A model generated the notes under the pieces. The model did not search any database and was not told the origin of the DNA. It saw nothing but the letters and a program-made list of their open reading frames with translations. From contig NZ_JAELTP010000039.1 of the NCBI RefSeq assembly GCF_016428915.1, forward strand, positions 1-46,158: a stretch of 46,158 bases of DNA. Reading direction: 5' to 3'. The position numbers and the translations under genes were made by a program. This document shows, in pieces, positions 28,844 through 35,962 of this stretch. Positions within the stretch are counted from its first letter, which is position 1, and each line of letters starts with the position of its first letter. This DNA is from Pandoraea sp. ASV26. GTDB lineage: Bacteria; Pseudomonadota; Gammaproteobacteria; Burkholderiales; Burkholderiaceae.

Positions 28844-28864
28844 GTCGTCACTTAAGTGGACGAC
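28844..28864. promoter_or_regulatory. near-perfect 21-bp palindrome
   Basis: GTCGTC-ACTTAAGTG-GACGAC, symmetric except for one extra base, sits between the stop of the ssDNA-binding gene (28880) and the next start (28763). It could be a regulator operator, a transcript-processing or termination hairpin, or an origin element. No function can be assigned. Confidence 0.4.
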
Positions 28865-28879
28865 GTGAGATGACGCAAA

Positions 28880-29488
28880 TTACGCGGCTGCAGTGGCCGC
28901 AGCTTTCGGTGTGGCGGTCGGGCGTGTACTACTTACGTAGGGCTGCAACGCTACAATGCGCGGAACTAGAGCGCCGTCCATCGATTGCGCCATGGCCATC
29001 TCTGCGAAGTACTCGCCTTTGCCGGTTTCTTTGGCGATTTCAGGGAGTGGGACGGTGCCAACAACGGCTCGGTCACCGTCGGGCGTCGTTTGCCAGAGGA
29101 CGCACTGTGCGGTGCGCATGTCGTAGGGGCGACCGGTCTTGCTAGAGATGCCTTCACGTCGGACGACGCTAAGGATGGTGAGCTTCTGCTTCTTGACTGG
29201 GGCGGAGGGGCGGGTGCCGTCGCCGTACGGCTGCAACGCGACGAGGCGGGGAACAAGCTGACCCTCCATCGACCGCATGAGGATGAAGTCCGCAAGGTAT
29301 TCGCCTTTGCCTGCTTCCTTGAGGGCATCGGGAAGCGTGATGGTGCCGACTACGGCGTCTTCGCCTTCACTAGTGGTCTGCCAAAGGACGCATTCCGCGA
29401 TGCGCATGTCGTAGTGACGGCCGGTCTTGCTGGATATGCCCTCGCGTCGGGTGACGTCGAGGATTGTGAGTTTTTGTTTGCTGGTCAT
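28880..29488 (-). CDS. tandemly duplicated ssDNA-binding protein (pV-like)
   Basis: Encodes 202 aa from MTSKQKLTILD, with GGGGAG before the ATG. Two copies of a ~91-residue domain lie at about 4-94 and 101-191; by hand count 63 of 91 positions are identical. Each copy runs from KQKLTIL through RREGISSKTGR, CVLWQTT, AVVGT and GKGEY to VALQPY. Position ahead of the coat genes and the small beta-rich domain suggest a pV-type ssDNA-binding protein, which normally acts as a dimer of single domains. The Ala/Thr/Pro C-terminal tail is flexible. The ssDNA role is inferred. Confidence 0.65.
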   Translation of the reverse strand: MTSKQKLTILDVTRREGISSKTGRHYDMRIAECVLWQTTSEGEDAVVGTITLPDALKEAGKGEYLADFILMRSMEGQLVPRLVALQPYGDGTRPSAPVKKQKLTILSVVRREGISSKTGRPYDMRTAQCVLWQTTPDGDRAVVGTVPLPEIAKETGKGEYFAEMAMAQSMDGALVPRIVALQPYVSSTRPTATPKAAATAAA

Positions 29489-29517
29489 CAAGGCTCCCCT
29501 AATGAGGTTGCAGCGAC

Positions 29518-29559
29518 GAGACAAAAATGTCTCTCAATCATGTTAGAGACACATGTGTC
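29518..29559. promoter_or_regulatory. operator array of the prophage repressor
   Basis: The 96-bp region between the divergent early gene (29488) and repressor (29585) holds repeated half-sites: GAGACA (29518-29523), TGTCTC (29528-29533), GAGACA (29546-29551) and TGTGTC (29554-29559). They form GAGACAAAAATGTCTC (perfect arms) and the perfect palindrome GACACATGTGTC (29548-29559). These are the likely binding sites of the XRE protein controlling lysogeny. Confidence 0.7.
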
Positions 29560-29584
29560 CTGCGTATATGGGAAGCGTCCGAAT

Positions 29585-29944
29585 ATGAATTCAGTTGGAG
29601 CACGATTGCGAGAGGAGCGTAGGCGTCTGGGTTTAACGCAAGACCAACTTGCGTTGATCGCCGGTGTGACCCGACGCGCTCAGACGCGTTATGAAACGGA
29701 CGCGAACAGCGCAGGGTCAACATACTTCGCTGCAATCGCGGAAGTGGGGGTGGACGTCCTCTATGTCCTGACCGGTCGCCGCGCTATCCCGGTGCAGGCA
29801 ACGCTATCCGAAGAAGAGTCAGCGCTCCTCGACAATTACCGGAATAGCTCTCGCGAAGATCAAGCCGCATTGCGGAGGATGGGACTTGCTATGTCGAAAC
29901 CGATCCCAGAGAAAAAGCGAAACGGAACCACCGGCGGAGAGTAG
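29585..29944 (+). CDS. XRE-family prophage repressor
   Basis: Encodes 119 aa from MNSVGARLREERRRLGLTQ. The helix-turn-helix is at about 8-62 (LTQDQLALIAGVTRRAQTRYETDANSAGS, then YFAAIAEVGVDVLYVLTG). The rest is a short helical dimerisation tail. It is divergent from the phage replication/coat operon across an operator array, the classic layout of an immunity repressor. No LexA-type peptidase domain is present, so induction would need another signal or an antirepressor. Longer upstream frames are shadows of the minus-strand gene. Confidence 0.8.
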   Translation: MNSVGARLREERRRLGLTQDQLALIAGVTRRAQTRYETDANSAGSTYFAAIAEVGVDVLYVLTGRRAIPVQATLSEEESALLDNYRNSSREDQAALRRMGLAMSKPIPEKKRNGTTGGE

Positions 29945-30102
29945 ATCTTCTGCCGAGATCATTCCGTTCACGAAGAACCTGCCGCGGGAACCGAATGTTC
30001 GGCGGACGCGGCCAAAGGAGGTTGTTGACCCCACGAGCGACTTACAGATTGAGCGTCTAGCAAAAGGGCCCCCCACTAAATTCTGAATACCGGAGATATC
30101 CA

Positions 30103-30612
30103 ATGGTCTGGGGCGGGTCAGTACTTCTTTTGTTGATCGTGGTTTGCGCACTCGCGCAGAAAGCCAAGCGAACATCGCGTCATTCGGTCGCGGCCATAGA
30201 CCCGACGGCTTATCAGGCGGTCAAACCACTCACAAAAGCAGAGCAAGCGTTTTACCGCCTACTCGCAAGCAGCCTGCCCGGACACCACATCTTGGCGCAG
30301 GTCGATCTGAAGAGAATTGTTCGAACAAAGCGCGGCGTCGCTCATCACCATTTCAGTCGTACAGCCCAGCTTTCACTGGACTTTGTCGTTTGCCGAAAGG
30401 ACTTCTCTGTGGTCGCAGCGATTGAACTAGATGACCCGTCACACGGCTGCCGTCGTCAGCGTGCGCGCGACGTCAAGAAAAATGACTTGTTACGGGCGGT
30501 CAACATACGACTAGTGCGATTCGATGTCCGGCGTTACCCGTCAGAAAATGACGTTCGCGAAGTGATCCTCGGGGAAAAAGTAGCCCAAACGCCAATTGCT
30601 GCAGTTGCGTGA
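30103..30612 (+). CDS. membrane-anchored DUF2726 protein
   Basis: Encodes 169 aa. An N-terminal membrane helix (2-18) precedes a DUF2726 domain: LTKAEQAFYRLL, then D93 in SLDFVV, E108-L-D110 in AAIELDD, and Lys125/126 in RDVKKNDLL. This spacing resembles a PD-(D/E)XK-like nuclease core, the fold to which DUF2726 is related. GGAG lies 7 bp before the ATG. It is co-directional with the repressor, a spot where phages carry non-essential cargo. Substrate and any nuclease activity are unproven. Confidence 0.7.
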   Translation: MVWGGSVLLLLIVVCALAQKAKRTSRHSVAAIDPTAYQAVKPLTKAEQAFYRLLASSLPGHHILAQVDLKRIVRTKRGVAHHHFSRTAQLSLDFVVCRKDFSVVAAIELDDPSHGCRRQRARDVKKNDLLRAVNIRLVRFDVRRYPSENDVREVILGEKVAQTPIAAVA

Positions 30613-31077
30613 CTCTTTGAATCAAATGGATAGCAATGTCAATAGTACAGGCAATGCGCGATCCGCGAAGTGATCTCTCAGGTTTCCTCTATTCCGGCAA
30701 TACTCGTCTCAATTCCTCGCTCAACCTGTTCGAAGGTTTGCAGTACGAGACGACCTCAAGTGATTGCAAATGCAAACGCATATCGCATGCCGTGTAATTT
30801 TCATACATGCCGAACACATTGAAATTTGTTCATTGATTCGTTAAGAGGCGTTCATCAGTTTTGTAATTTTTTTGCACGTGTCTTAAATGCATGTGTACGG
30901 TAATTCTCCGGACCTTTGGGGTTTGGTAAGTTTTTCATAGCTTGATTGCTTGGATGAATTGCTAAATTTCGCGTTGCTTCACTTCAATTTCTTGTGGCTC
31001 GCGACGCTCTGTGGATTTGTTGTTACTACCTTTTGTGTGGTAAATATTGAGGACAACAAAATGTTACGGGGTTTGAC
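30613..31077. other. AT-rich non-coding gap with candidate promoter
   Basis: This 465-bp stretch has no supported gene and is clearly AT-richer than the phage genes. A possible sigma-70 promoter precedes the next gene: TTGTTG at 31017-31022, an 18-bp spacer and TAAATA at 31041-31046. It marks the left edge of the AT-rich cassette. Confidence 0.5.
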
Positions 31078-31905
31078 ATGTCACAAGTTGAAATTGTAAT
31101 TCGCTATGATGGCCGAATCGCTGACGATGGGAAGTTGCGGTTGTACGATGCAGGGGAGTCTTTGAGTGGTCTAGCTACTTTGGTTAACTTAGTCTCCCAT
31201 TCATTCGCGAACAAGAACGAGGTTCGGGACCGAGTTCCGAATCCTGTGGGTGTCACTACTACGATGGTTGCAGCCCAAAAAGGGTGTTTTGAAAACGTTA
31301 TTGGTGTCGAATTTTCAGACGTGGTGGTTGGGAGTATTGGAAAAACTGTTATTGCAAAGCATTTTTGGAGTTATCTGGAGTTCTGCTTGCAACTGGCTCT
31401 CGGAAAAGACGCAGAGACTGACAGTCCGTTTGTTAGAAAAATATCCGAATCAGAAGACACTCCGTTTGAAGAGTTGGCGGTTCGTCTAGAGAATCCACTT
31501 AAGAATTTGATGCGACCAATATGGAGCGAGGGTGCGTCGACAATAACGTTTAATCGACCTCATGTTGGCGATCGAATTGTCCTCGATGAGGATTCATACG
31601 AGTACGTAAATGTGTCTGAGCGAGATGTGGCGCTTAAACACTGGATCGGAAACGTTACCAAATACAATATTCTTAGTGGCTACGGTCGTGTCTATTTGGA
31701 TGAGGAAAAGAGAACTGTCCCGTTCAATATCTTGGAGTTCGACAAAAACGAAAGGGCGCACAAGGCGGCAACGGCTTCTATGAACGAGCGAGCACAAAAG
31801 ATCGGGGAGGGGAAGCGGGTATTCGTTGCGCATAAAGTAACGAATGCGCCGGGGCGGATTAAGCGATTGCTTGTAAACGAAATTAATCTTCCTCATGGCG
31901 AATGA
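31078..31905 (+). CDS. unknown cargo protein A (AT-rich cassette)
   Basis: Encodes 275 aa, soluble, with no membrane helix or signal. Not recognised. Visible features: N-terminal beta-rich region (EIVIRYDGRIADDGKLRLYDAGESLSG), a hydrophobic central stretch (FWSYLEFCLQLAL), and an Asp/Glu-rich C-terminal half with a likely beta domain (VYLDEEKRTVPFNILEF) and basic end (GRIKRLLVNEINLPHGE). GGGG lies before the ATG. Its last 11 bases overlap the start of the next gene, implying coupled expression. Codon use (many TTT, AAA, ATT, GTT) differs from the host and from the phage core. Confidence 0.7.
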   Translation: MSQVEIVIRYDGRIADDGKLRLYDAGESLSGLATLVNLVSHSFANKNEVRDRVPNPVGVTTTMVAAQKGCFENVIGVEFSDVVVGSIGKTVIAKHFWSYLEFCLQLALGKDAETDSPFVRKISESEDTPFEELAVRLENPLKNLMRPIWSEGASTITFNRPHVGDRIVLDEDSYEYVNVSERDVALKHWIGNVTKYNILSGYGRVYLDEEKRTVPFNILEFDKNERAHKAATASMNERAQKIGEGKRVFVAHKVTNAPGRIKRLLVNEINLPHGE

Positions 31906-32455
31906 AAGCATATTCTGCAGCTTTGTAAAGATCCCCGGCATTGAGCAATGCATGCTGATGTCCGAGTGGGCCGCCCATTGGCAATCGTTTGGCGTCGTCG
32001 TCGCACTCTCTCTCGCGGTTGGAGGGGGATTTAAGGTGTTGCACGAGATATCACAAATTAAGAAGAGGAAAAATAGCGAAGACGAGTTGCGTAGAATTGA
32101 GTTCTTCTTGGCGCAGCACAGAAGATTGTTTGACAACGTTGAGCTATTTTCCGTCTTGGGGCACCTTGATGGTGATCATGTGGATCTATCCAAGACAGAT
32201 TTTTGGGATAAAAATAGAAAATTCTTGACTTTTATTGAAGAGATAGAGTTGTTGGTTAGATCTGGGAAGATCGGATCTGACGTCGCGTGCAACATGTTCG
32301 GTTATTACGCTATCTGCGCCAGAGATGGGAAGAATTTTAATGTAGGTATAAAGGCATCAAGAGAACATTGGGCGCTGTTCAATGACTTTTGCGATAGGCA
32401 TGAGAAATTCAAGGAGAGGAATCCGAATGGTGCGAATGGTGATATGAAGTTATAA
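31895..32455 (+). CDS. unknown membrane-anchored cargo protein B
   Basis: Encodes 186 aa. One membrane helix (about 31-49, FGVVVALSLAVGGGFKVL) is followed by a positive stretch (KKRKNSEDELRR), so the ~130-residue C-terminal domain should be cytoplasmic. That domain is helical (RRIEFFLAQHRRLFDNVELF, FIEEIELLVRSGKIG, NMFGYYAICARDGKNF) and recalls DUF4760-type single-helix proteins, only loosely. It overlaps gene A by 11 bp. A later ATG at 31952 is possible and would shorten the N-terminal segment. Function unknown; a membrane effector paired with a soluble partner is the inference. Confidence 0.65.
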   Translation: MANESIFCSFVKIPGIEQCMLMSEWAAHWQSFGVVVALSLAVGGGFKVLHEISQIKKRKNSEDELRRIEFFLAQHRRLFDNVELFSVLGHLDGDHVDLSKTDFWDKNRKFLTFIEEIELLVRSGKIGSDVACNMFGYYAICARDGKNFNVGIKASREHWALFNDFCDRHEKFKERNPNGANGDMKL

Positions 32456-32459
32456 ATAA

Positions 32460-32497
32460 GAGGCGTCCATAAAGGGCGATTCAAGTATGGACGCCTC
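32460..32497. terminator. perfect inverted repeat after the cargo cassette
   Basis: 12-bp arms GAGGCGTCCATA (32460-32471) and TATGGACGCCTC (32486-32497) with a 14-nt loop, 5 bp after gene B and 20 bp before the convergent gene stop at 32517. It lacks a T-run, but position favours a bidirectional terminator at the right edge of the cassette. Confidence 0.6.
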
Positions 32498-32516
32498 GTG
32501 CGCGGTCAGCGCACGA

Positions 32517-32816
32517 CTATCGTTGGAGTATTCGCCAGGGGCTTAAGGCCTGCTCTGTCGCTACCATCGCTTCCGCAAATGTGCTGAAGTAGATTGCATG
32601 GTTTGGATCATCTACGTGCGCCCGTCTTATTTCTCGCTCGTCTTCGTCCCGCGCATATCCAAGAAACTGGTTATTCCCATACATCCACACGACGTAGCCC
32701 TCGCGCGGCAAGGACAGGGGCGGTGGTGGCGGAAACCCTTCGTCTCCGTTGTCTCTGCAGCCTCCTACCGCGGCAGTACCTTGCGGCCGAATGCGCTCCT
32801 CATTTGTCTTCCGCAT
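32517..32816 (-). CDS. hypothetical protein
   Basis: Encodes 99 aa. A Pro-rich segment (FPPPPPLSLP) leads to a folded-looking part REGYVVWMYGNNQFLGYARDEDEREIRRAHVDDPNHAIYFSTFAEA. Only a weak ribosome site (GGAAG) precedes the ATG. The opposite-strand frame at 32598-32975 is less protein-like. Family not recognised. Confidence 0.45.
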   Translation of the reverse strand: MRKTNEERIRPQGTAAVGGCRDNGDEGFPPPPPLSLPREGYVVWMYGNNQFLGYARDEDEREIRRAHVDDPNHAIYFSTFAEAMVATEQALSPWRILQR

Positions 32817-32969
32817 ATGTCTTCCATGAAAGGGTTGCTGGGGGCCGCATCCATGATGTCAGCCCCTCTGACACCTGCGTTTCAGATACTTCCGAGAAAT
32901 TTACTGGCCGAGACGTCAGGGCGCTGGAACTCCAAAGGTGGCGACTCGTTTCGTAAGGTTTGGTGTCTG

Positions 32970-33000
32970 ATTTGATAACTATTGATAACCGTGCTAGAGT
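32970..33000 (+). promoter_or_regulatory. parDE promoter/operator with TTGATAAC repeats
   Basis: Two copies of TTGATAAC occur 11 bp apart within TTGATAACTATTGATAACC, about 45 bp upstream of parD. ParD antitoxins autoregulate by binding such repeats, so this is the likely operator overlapping the promoter. Confidence 0.55.
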
Positions 33001-33037
33001 GACCACTAACCTAGCCAACTCCAACAGGAGGGAAATC

Positions 33038-33295
33038 ATGATCAGTGCTGAACTCGGGCGCTCGCTTGAGGACTACGTCGCCGAACTGGTGAAGCGAGGC
33101 CGTTATGGCTCGAAGAGTGAGGTGTTGCGTGAGGGCGTCCGTCTGATTCAGGACCGTGAGTCGCAGCTTGCAGCGTTGGATGCGATGGTTGAGAAGGGCA
33201 TTGCAGACGCCGCAGCAGGAAAGGGCCAACCGGCCGCCGATGTGTTCGACCGCCTTGAGAAGAAGTATCAGGCAAAGGTGAGCGACGAGGGATGA
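33038..33295 (+). CDS. parD: ParD-like antitoxin
   Basis: Encodes 85 aa from MISAELGRSLEDYVAELVKRGRYGSKSEVLREGVRLIQ: a ribbon-helix-helix DNA-binding domain (1-40) typical of ParD/CC2985-family antitoxins, then a helical toxin-binding tail ending KKYQAKVSDEG. GGAGGG lies 6 bp before the ATG. It overlaps parE by 4 bp and should neutralise ParE and repress the operon. Confidence 0.9.
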   Translation: MISAELGRSLEDYVAELVKRGRYGSKSEVLREGVRLIQDRESQLAALDAMVEKGIADAAAGKGQPAADVFDRLEKKYQAKVSDEG

Positions 33296-33591
33296 TCGTT
33301 CACTTACTGCCCGAAGCCATCGCGGACCTTGAGACCGTTGGTGACTACATCGCGCTGGACAATCCGCGCCGCGCCGTAACATTCATTCAGGAACTGCGGG
33401 ACAAGTGTTTGAGCCTCGCAGACATGCCGTACGCTTTCCCCGTCGTGCCGCGCTATGAGCGTTTCGGCATCCGACATCGCGTCTACGGTAACTACCAGAT
33501 CTTCTATCGTGTGGTCGAGTCGGACGAGCGTATCGACATCGTCCACATCCTGCACAGCGCACGAAATTACGCTGCAATTCTGTTTCCCTGA
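33292..33591 (+). CDS. parE: ParE-like toxin
   Basis: Encodes 99 aa of the RelE/ParE superfamily: LPEAIADLETVGDYIALDNPRRAVTFIQELRD, then PYAFPVVPRYERFGIRHRVYGNYQIFYRV and the C-terminal VHILHSARNYAAILFP. ParE members poison DNA gyrase. It starts inside the parD stop. Inoviruses such as Pf4 carry a related toxin-antitoxin pair for prophage maintenance, so the same role is inferred here, 200 bp from attR. Confidence 0.9.
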   Translation: MIVHLLPEAIADLETVGDYIALDNPRRAVTFIQELRDKCLSLADMPYAFPVVPRYERFGIRHRVYGNYQIFYRVVESDERIDIVHILHSARNYAAILFP

Positions 33592-33787
33592 CGGCATCCA
33601 TTGATGCGCCGAGGACGGAAAAGTGGTGCGGCGAATGCCTTCAACAGCCCCCCAAAAATCCCCAATAAACCGCTGGATTCACACCGCGCTGAGCCGCATT
33701 CCTGCGCAAATCTGCACGCGGACGACGATTAGGGCGCTGACGTCCGAGAGCCCAGTCAATCAAGGCTCCTGACCAGATTCCTAGCGA

Positions 33788-33835
33788 TGATTTGGGATCA
33801 GAGGGTCGTAGGTTCGAATCCTATCGCTCCGACCA
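33788..33835 (+). repeat. attR (48-bp direct repeat)
   Basis: Perfect copy of the tRNA-Pro 3' half (19460-19507). The upstream tRNA half is missing, so this is not a functional tRNA. It marks the right end of the prophage. The interval 33592-33787 before it holds no gene that I can support. Confidence 0.92.
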
Positions 33836-33845
33836 GCAGGATCAA

Positions 33846-33880
33846 GGGGTTACAAGCTTAGGCCTGTAGCCCCTTTTCAT
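33846..33880. terminator. hairpin just outside attR
   Basis: GGGGTTACA / TGTAGCCCC arms (one G-T pair) followed by TTTT. It originally lay downstream of the tRNA-Pro before the prophage entered, so it may be the original tRNA terminator or part of the older element. Confidence 0.55.
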
Positions 33881-33942
33881 TTGGGGTTACGCTGGGGTTA
33901 CGTTCGAGGTGCATCCTCGTCAATTGCCGTCCAGAACCTCCG

Positions 33943-34692
33943 CCATGGGCAGACCCAAAAAATCCGACTATATTTCCAACGATGCCCTGACTTGGCTCCG
34001 GCTTGAGAAGTATGCCGGCTTGGCAGACGCAGGCGCGCAGAAGTGGGCGCAACTCATTTTTGATCGAGCGAATCTTTGAAAGCTTGCAGGTACTCCAGGA
34101 AATCGGGAGTACCTCCTTCCGCTCCTCAAGAAGCTCCAAGACGACCCTCTTTGTGAACTCGGCTTTGGTTACCGGTGGGAACAGGGGCATCCCCTCGATA
34201 CCGCATCGATTAGGGCGTTGACATTGAGTCGACTCGGGGCGCTCACGAGCGAGATTGCCAACGGCGGTGGCACGCCTGGAGGCTCTGCCCAAAATTCCGC
34301 AGCAATTGACGAGCTCCTGCTTTCTCACGAAAACCCGTTTTCCGGTTCTTTCCTCCACTTGGCGGTCGATCTCACGGCAACGGACGTTCAGCTACAGGCG
34401 GACTTTAAGACGTGGCTTGCAGCATGGCGCCAACATCTTGGCGCAGAGGTTGTCGGGGGGCGATTATGCAGCGAAGCTAGTCCGATGGCGTCAAAGTCGA
34501 GTTCTTCAGTATTTCGACCTTCACCTGCACGCCACCGTTGAGGGGCGTCAGATCAGCCGCCAAAAATTTGTTGAGCTACTCGGGTTTCTAGATCGCATTT
34601 CGCCAAAGGACTTGCTTGATCAACTGAGCAAAACGGCCGACCAGATTATCAGCTTCGCCACATTTCACGCCCTCAATAGCCTTTCGGCATAG
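33943..34692 (+). pseudogene. frameshifted DUF6387-like gene
   Basis: The frame starts MGRPKKSDYISNDALTWLRLEKY and stops after 44 codons. Protein-like stretches then continue in other frames (TLSRLGALTSEIANGGG near 34224-34265, the segment LQYFDLHLHATVEG near 34505-34550, ending FATFHALNSLSA at 34692). Start and end resemble DUF6387 proteins found in mobile elements. At least two frameshifts break it. Family assignment is tentative. Confidence 0.5.
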
Positions 34693-34861
34693 TTGCCTCA
34701 GTTAGTCGGAGGGGGCGGGGCGCATGTGTCCCCAAACGAAGTCCTCCGTCATCGAAAAGGGGGGAGGATTCGAGCTTGAGTTTTTTCCGTCGAATTGCTG
34801 ACGAGCATCGATCAAGATTCTTCTTACACCAAATCCTGGTGCACCAAAGAAAATTTTGATC

Positions 34862-35059
34862 ATGCAAAAAGAACTTGTTGACCGCTCCGCTGCAGCGTCG
34901 TATCTCGGCATCAAAACGCAGACCCTAGCCGTCTGGGCCTGCACCCAACGCTATCCGTTGCCTTTCGTGAAGATTGGCCGTCGCGTCATGTATCGCATCG
35001 CCGACCTTGATGCCTTCATTATGGCCAACCGTCACGGCCGCAACGAGGTGGTGGCATGA
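34862..35059 (+). CDS. AlpA/excisionase-type DNA-binding protein
   Basis: Encodes 65 aa from the ATG at 34862 (34856 would add two residues). ELVDRSAAASYLGIKTQTLAVWACTQRYPLPFVKIGRRVMYRIADLDAFI is a MerR/excisionase-like winged helix-turn-helix. Such proteins control integrase or replication genes in satellite phages and plasmids. It overlaps the next gene by 4 bp. It belongs to the older, decayed element right of the prophage. Confidence 0.75.
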   Translation: MQKELVDRSAAASYLGIKTQTLAVWACTQRYPLPFVKIGRRVMYRIADLDAFIMANRHGRNEVVA

Positions 35060-35665
35060 GCGATATCGCCATCGTTGAGTCGGATGCTGTGCGGGAAGGC
35101 TCCTCGATCATCAGCGTCGCCTCGTTCGCATCTATGACGGATGCTCTGCCCAAAATGGCGACGCTGTCGCTCGCCCAATTCTTGGCGCAGTTTGAGCAGC
35201 ACACGGTTATTGCGGACAAGCACAGCGGCAAGCTCTGGTCGCCCACTATCTATGCCGATGGAGCCAACCGGAAGAGCACCAACGTCGTAGCCATTACTGC
35301 GCTCGTCGTTGACGTAGACGACGGGACACCGTTCGCCGAGTTGGAGGCGAAGCTGGCCCCGTTCCACTACGTTGTGCACACATCGCACAGCCATACCCCA
35401 GCGCATCCGAAATATCGGGTGGTGCTGCCGCTGGCTACGCCCGTCGTGTCCACGGAATGGCCACACGTTTGGCAACGTCTGAATCTGTTCGTGGACGGAC
35501 ACGCTGACCGTGCGACGAAAGATCCCGCTCGCATGTACTTTCTGCCGAGCATGCCGTCCGGTGCTGAGGGGCATTTCGCTCGTCAGAATGAGGGGCGTTT
35601 GATTTCCATTGACGATTTGCCGGTGTTGCCTACGTCGAGGGCTCCGCATGTCCCAACTCATGGCG
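35056..35665 (+). pseudogene. truncated phage/plasmid primase (prim-pol N-terminus)
   Basis: About 200 codons match the N-terminal prim-pol region of P4-type primases: VVAITALVVDVDDGTPFAEL, FHYVVHTSHSHTP, KYRVVLPLATPV and DPARMYFLPS. The reading frame stays open to 35862, but the last ~65 codons are antisense to a DUF932 gene and are not primase. The helicase part is missing. The break lies near 35660-35700, so the gene was cut by a rearrangement. Confidence 0.75.
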
Positions 35666-35667
35666 CA

Positions 35668-35844
35668 GTGGATCGAACCCAGACCACCGGTCCCGGCAAC
35701 GAAGCGAACTTCGGATTCTTCGATTTTCCAATCCATACCGGCCTGTTGGGCCCAGACTTCGAGCTGCTGGTGCGGCGCAAGCTGATTTCCGAGTGCGTGC
35801 CAAGGTTCGGCTCCGGTATAAGCCATCGATTGCACGAGGTGCAT
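35668..35844 (-). pseudogene. DUF932 gene, N-terminal fragment
   Basis: Starts at 35844 with AAGGAG 6 bp in front. The first ~59 codons (MHLVQSMAYTGAEPWHALGN through AGMDWKIEESEVRF to GGLGSIH) match the N-terminus of DUF932 phage/plasmid proteins. Similarity stops near 35668, where primase sequence on the other strand begins. A truncated partner in a chimeric junction. Confidence 0.7.
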
Positions 35845-35962
35845 TTGGAACTCCTTGAATGACGAGCGCATACAGCCCGGACGAAACCGGGTGAGGCTAC
35901 GATTGAATGCGGGGATGAGAAACGATGCAGTCGGAACCGGCTACTGAGAGTTGTGGAAAGTG

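Larger units (their letters stand above)
19460..33835. mobile_element. integrated filamentous (inovirus-type) prophage
   Basis: Bounded by a perfect 48-bp direct repeat of the tRNA-Pro 3' end (19460-19507 and 33788-33835), giving a 14.3-kb integrated unit. Diagnostic genes are Zot/pI ATPase, DUF2523/pVI, TspB/pIII-like adhesin, a short pVIII-like coat protein, HUH replication initiator, ssDNA-binding protein and a phage secretin. A tyrosine integrase lies next to attL, facing it. The divergent arm carries an XRE repressor, a DUF2726 protein, an AT-rich two-gene cassette and ParDE. All structural and replication genes look intact, so the prophage may be active. Confidence 0.9.

Noticed and set aside
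28985-29584. Long N-terminal extension of the XRE repressor frame
   Set aside because: It runs antisense through the ssDNA-binding gene; the HTH begins only at 29585.
31250-31489. Alternative + frame inside cargo gene A
   Set aside because: Shorter out-of-frame overlap without its own ribosome site.
33788-33835. Second tRNA-Pro gene
   Set aside because: Only the 3' 48 bases are present; the acceptor 5' strand and D arm are missing. It is attR.
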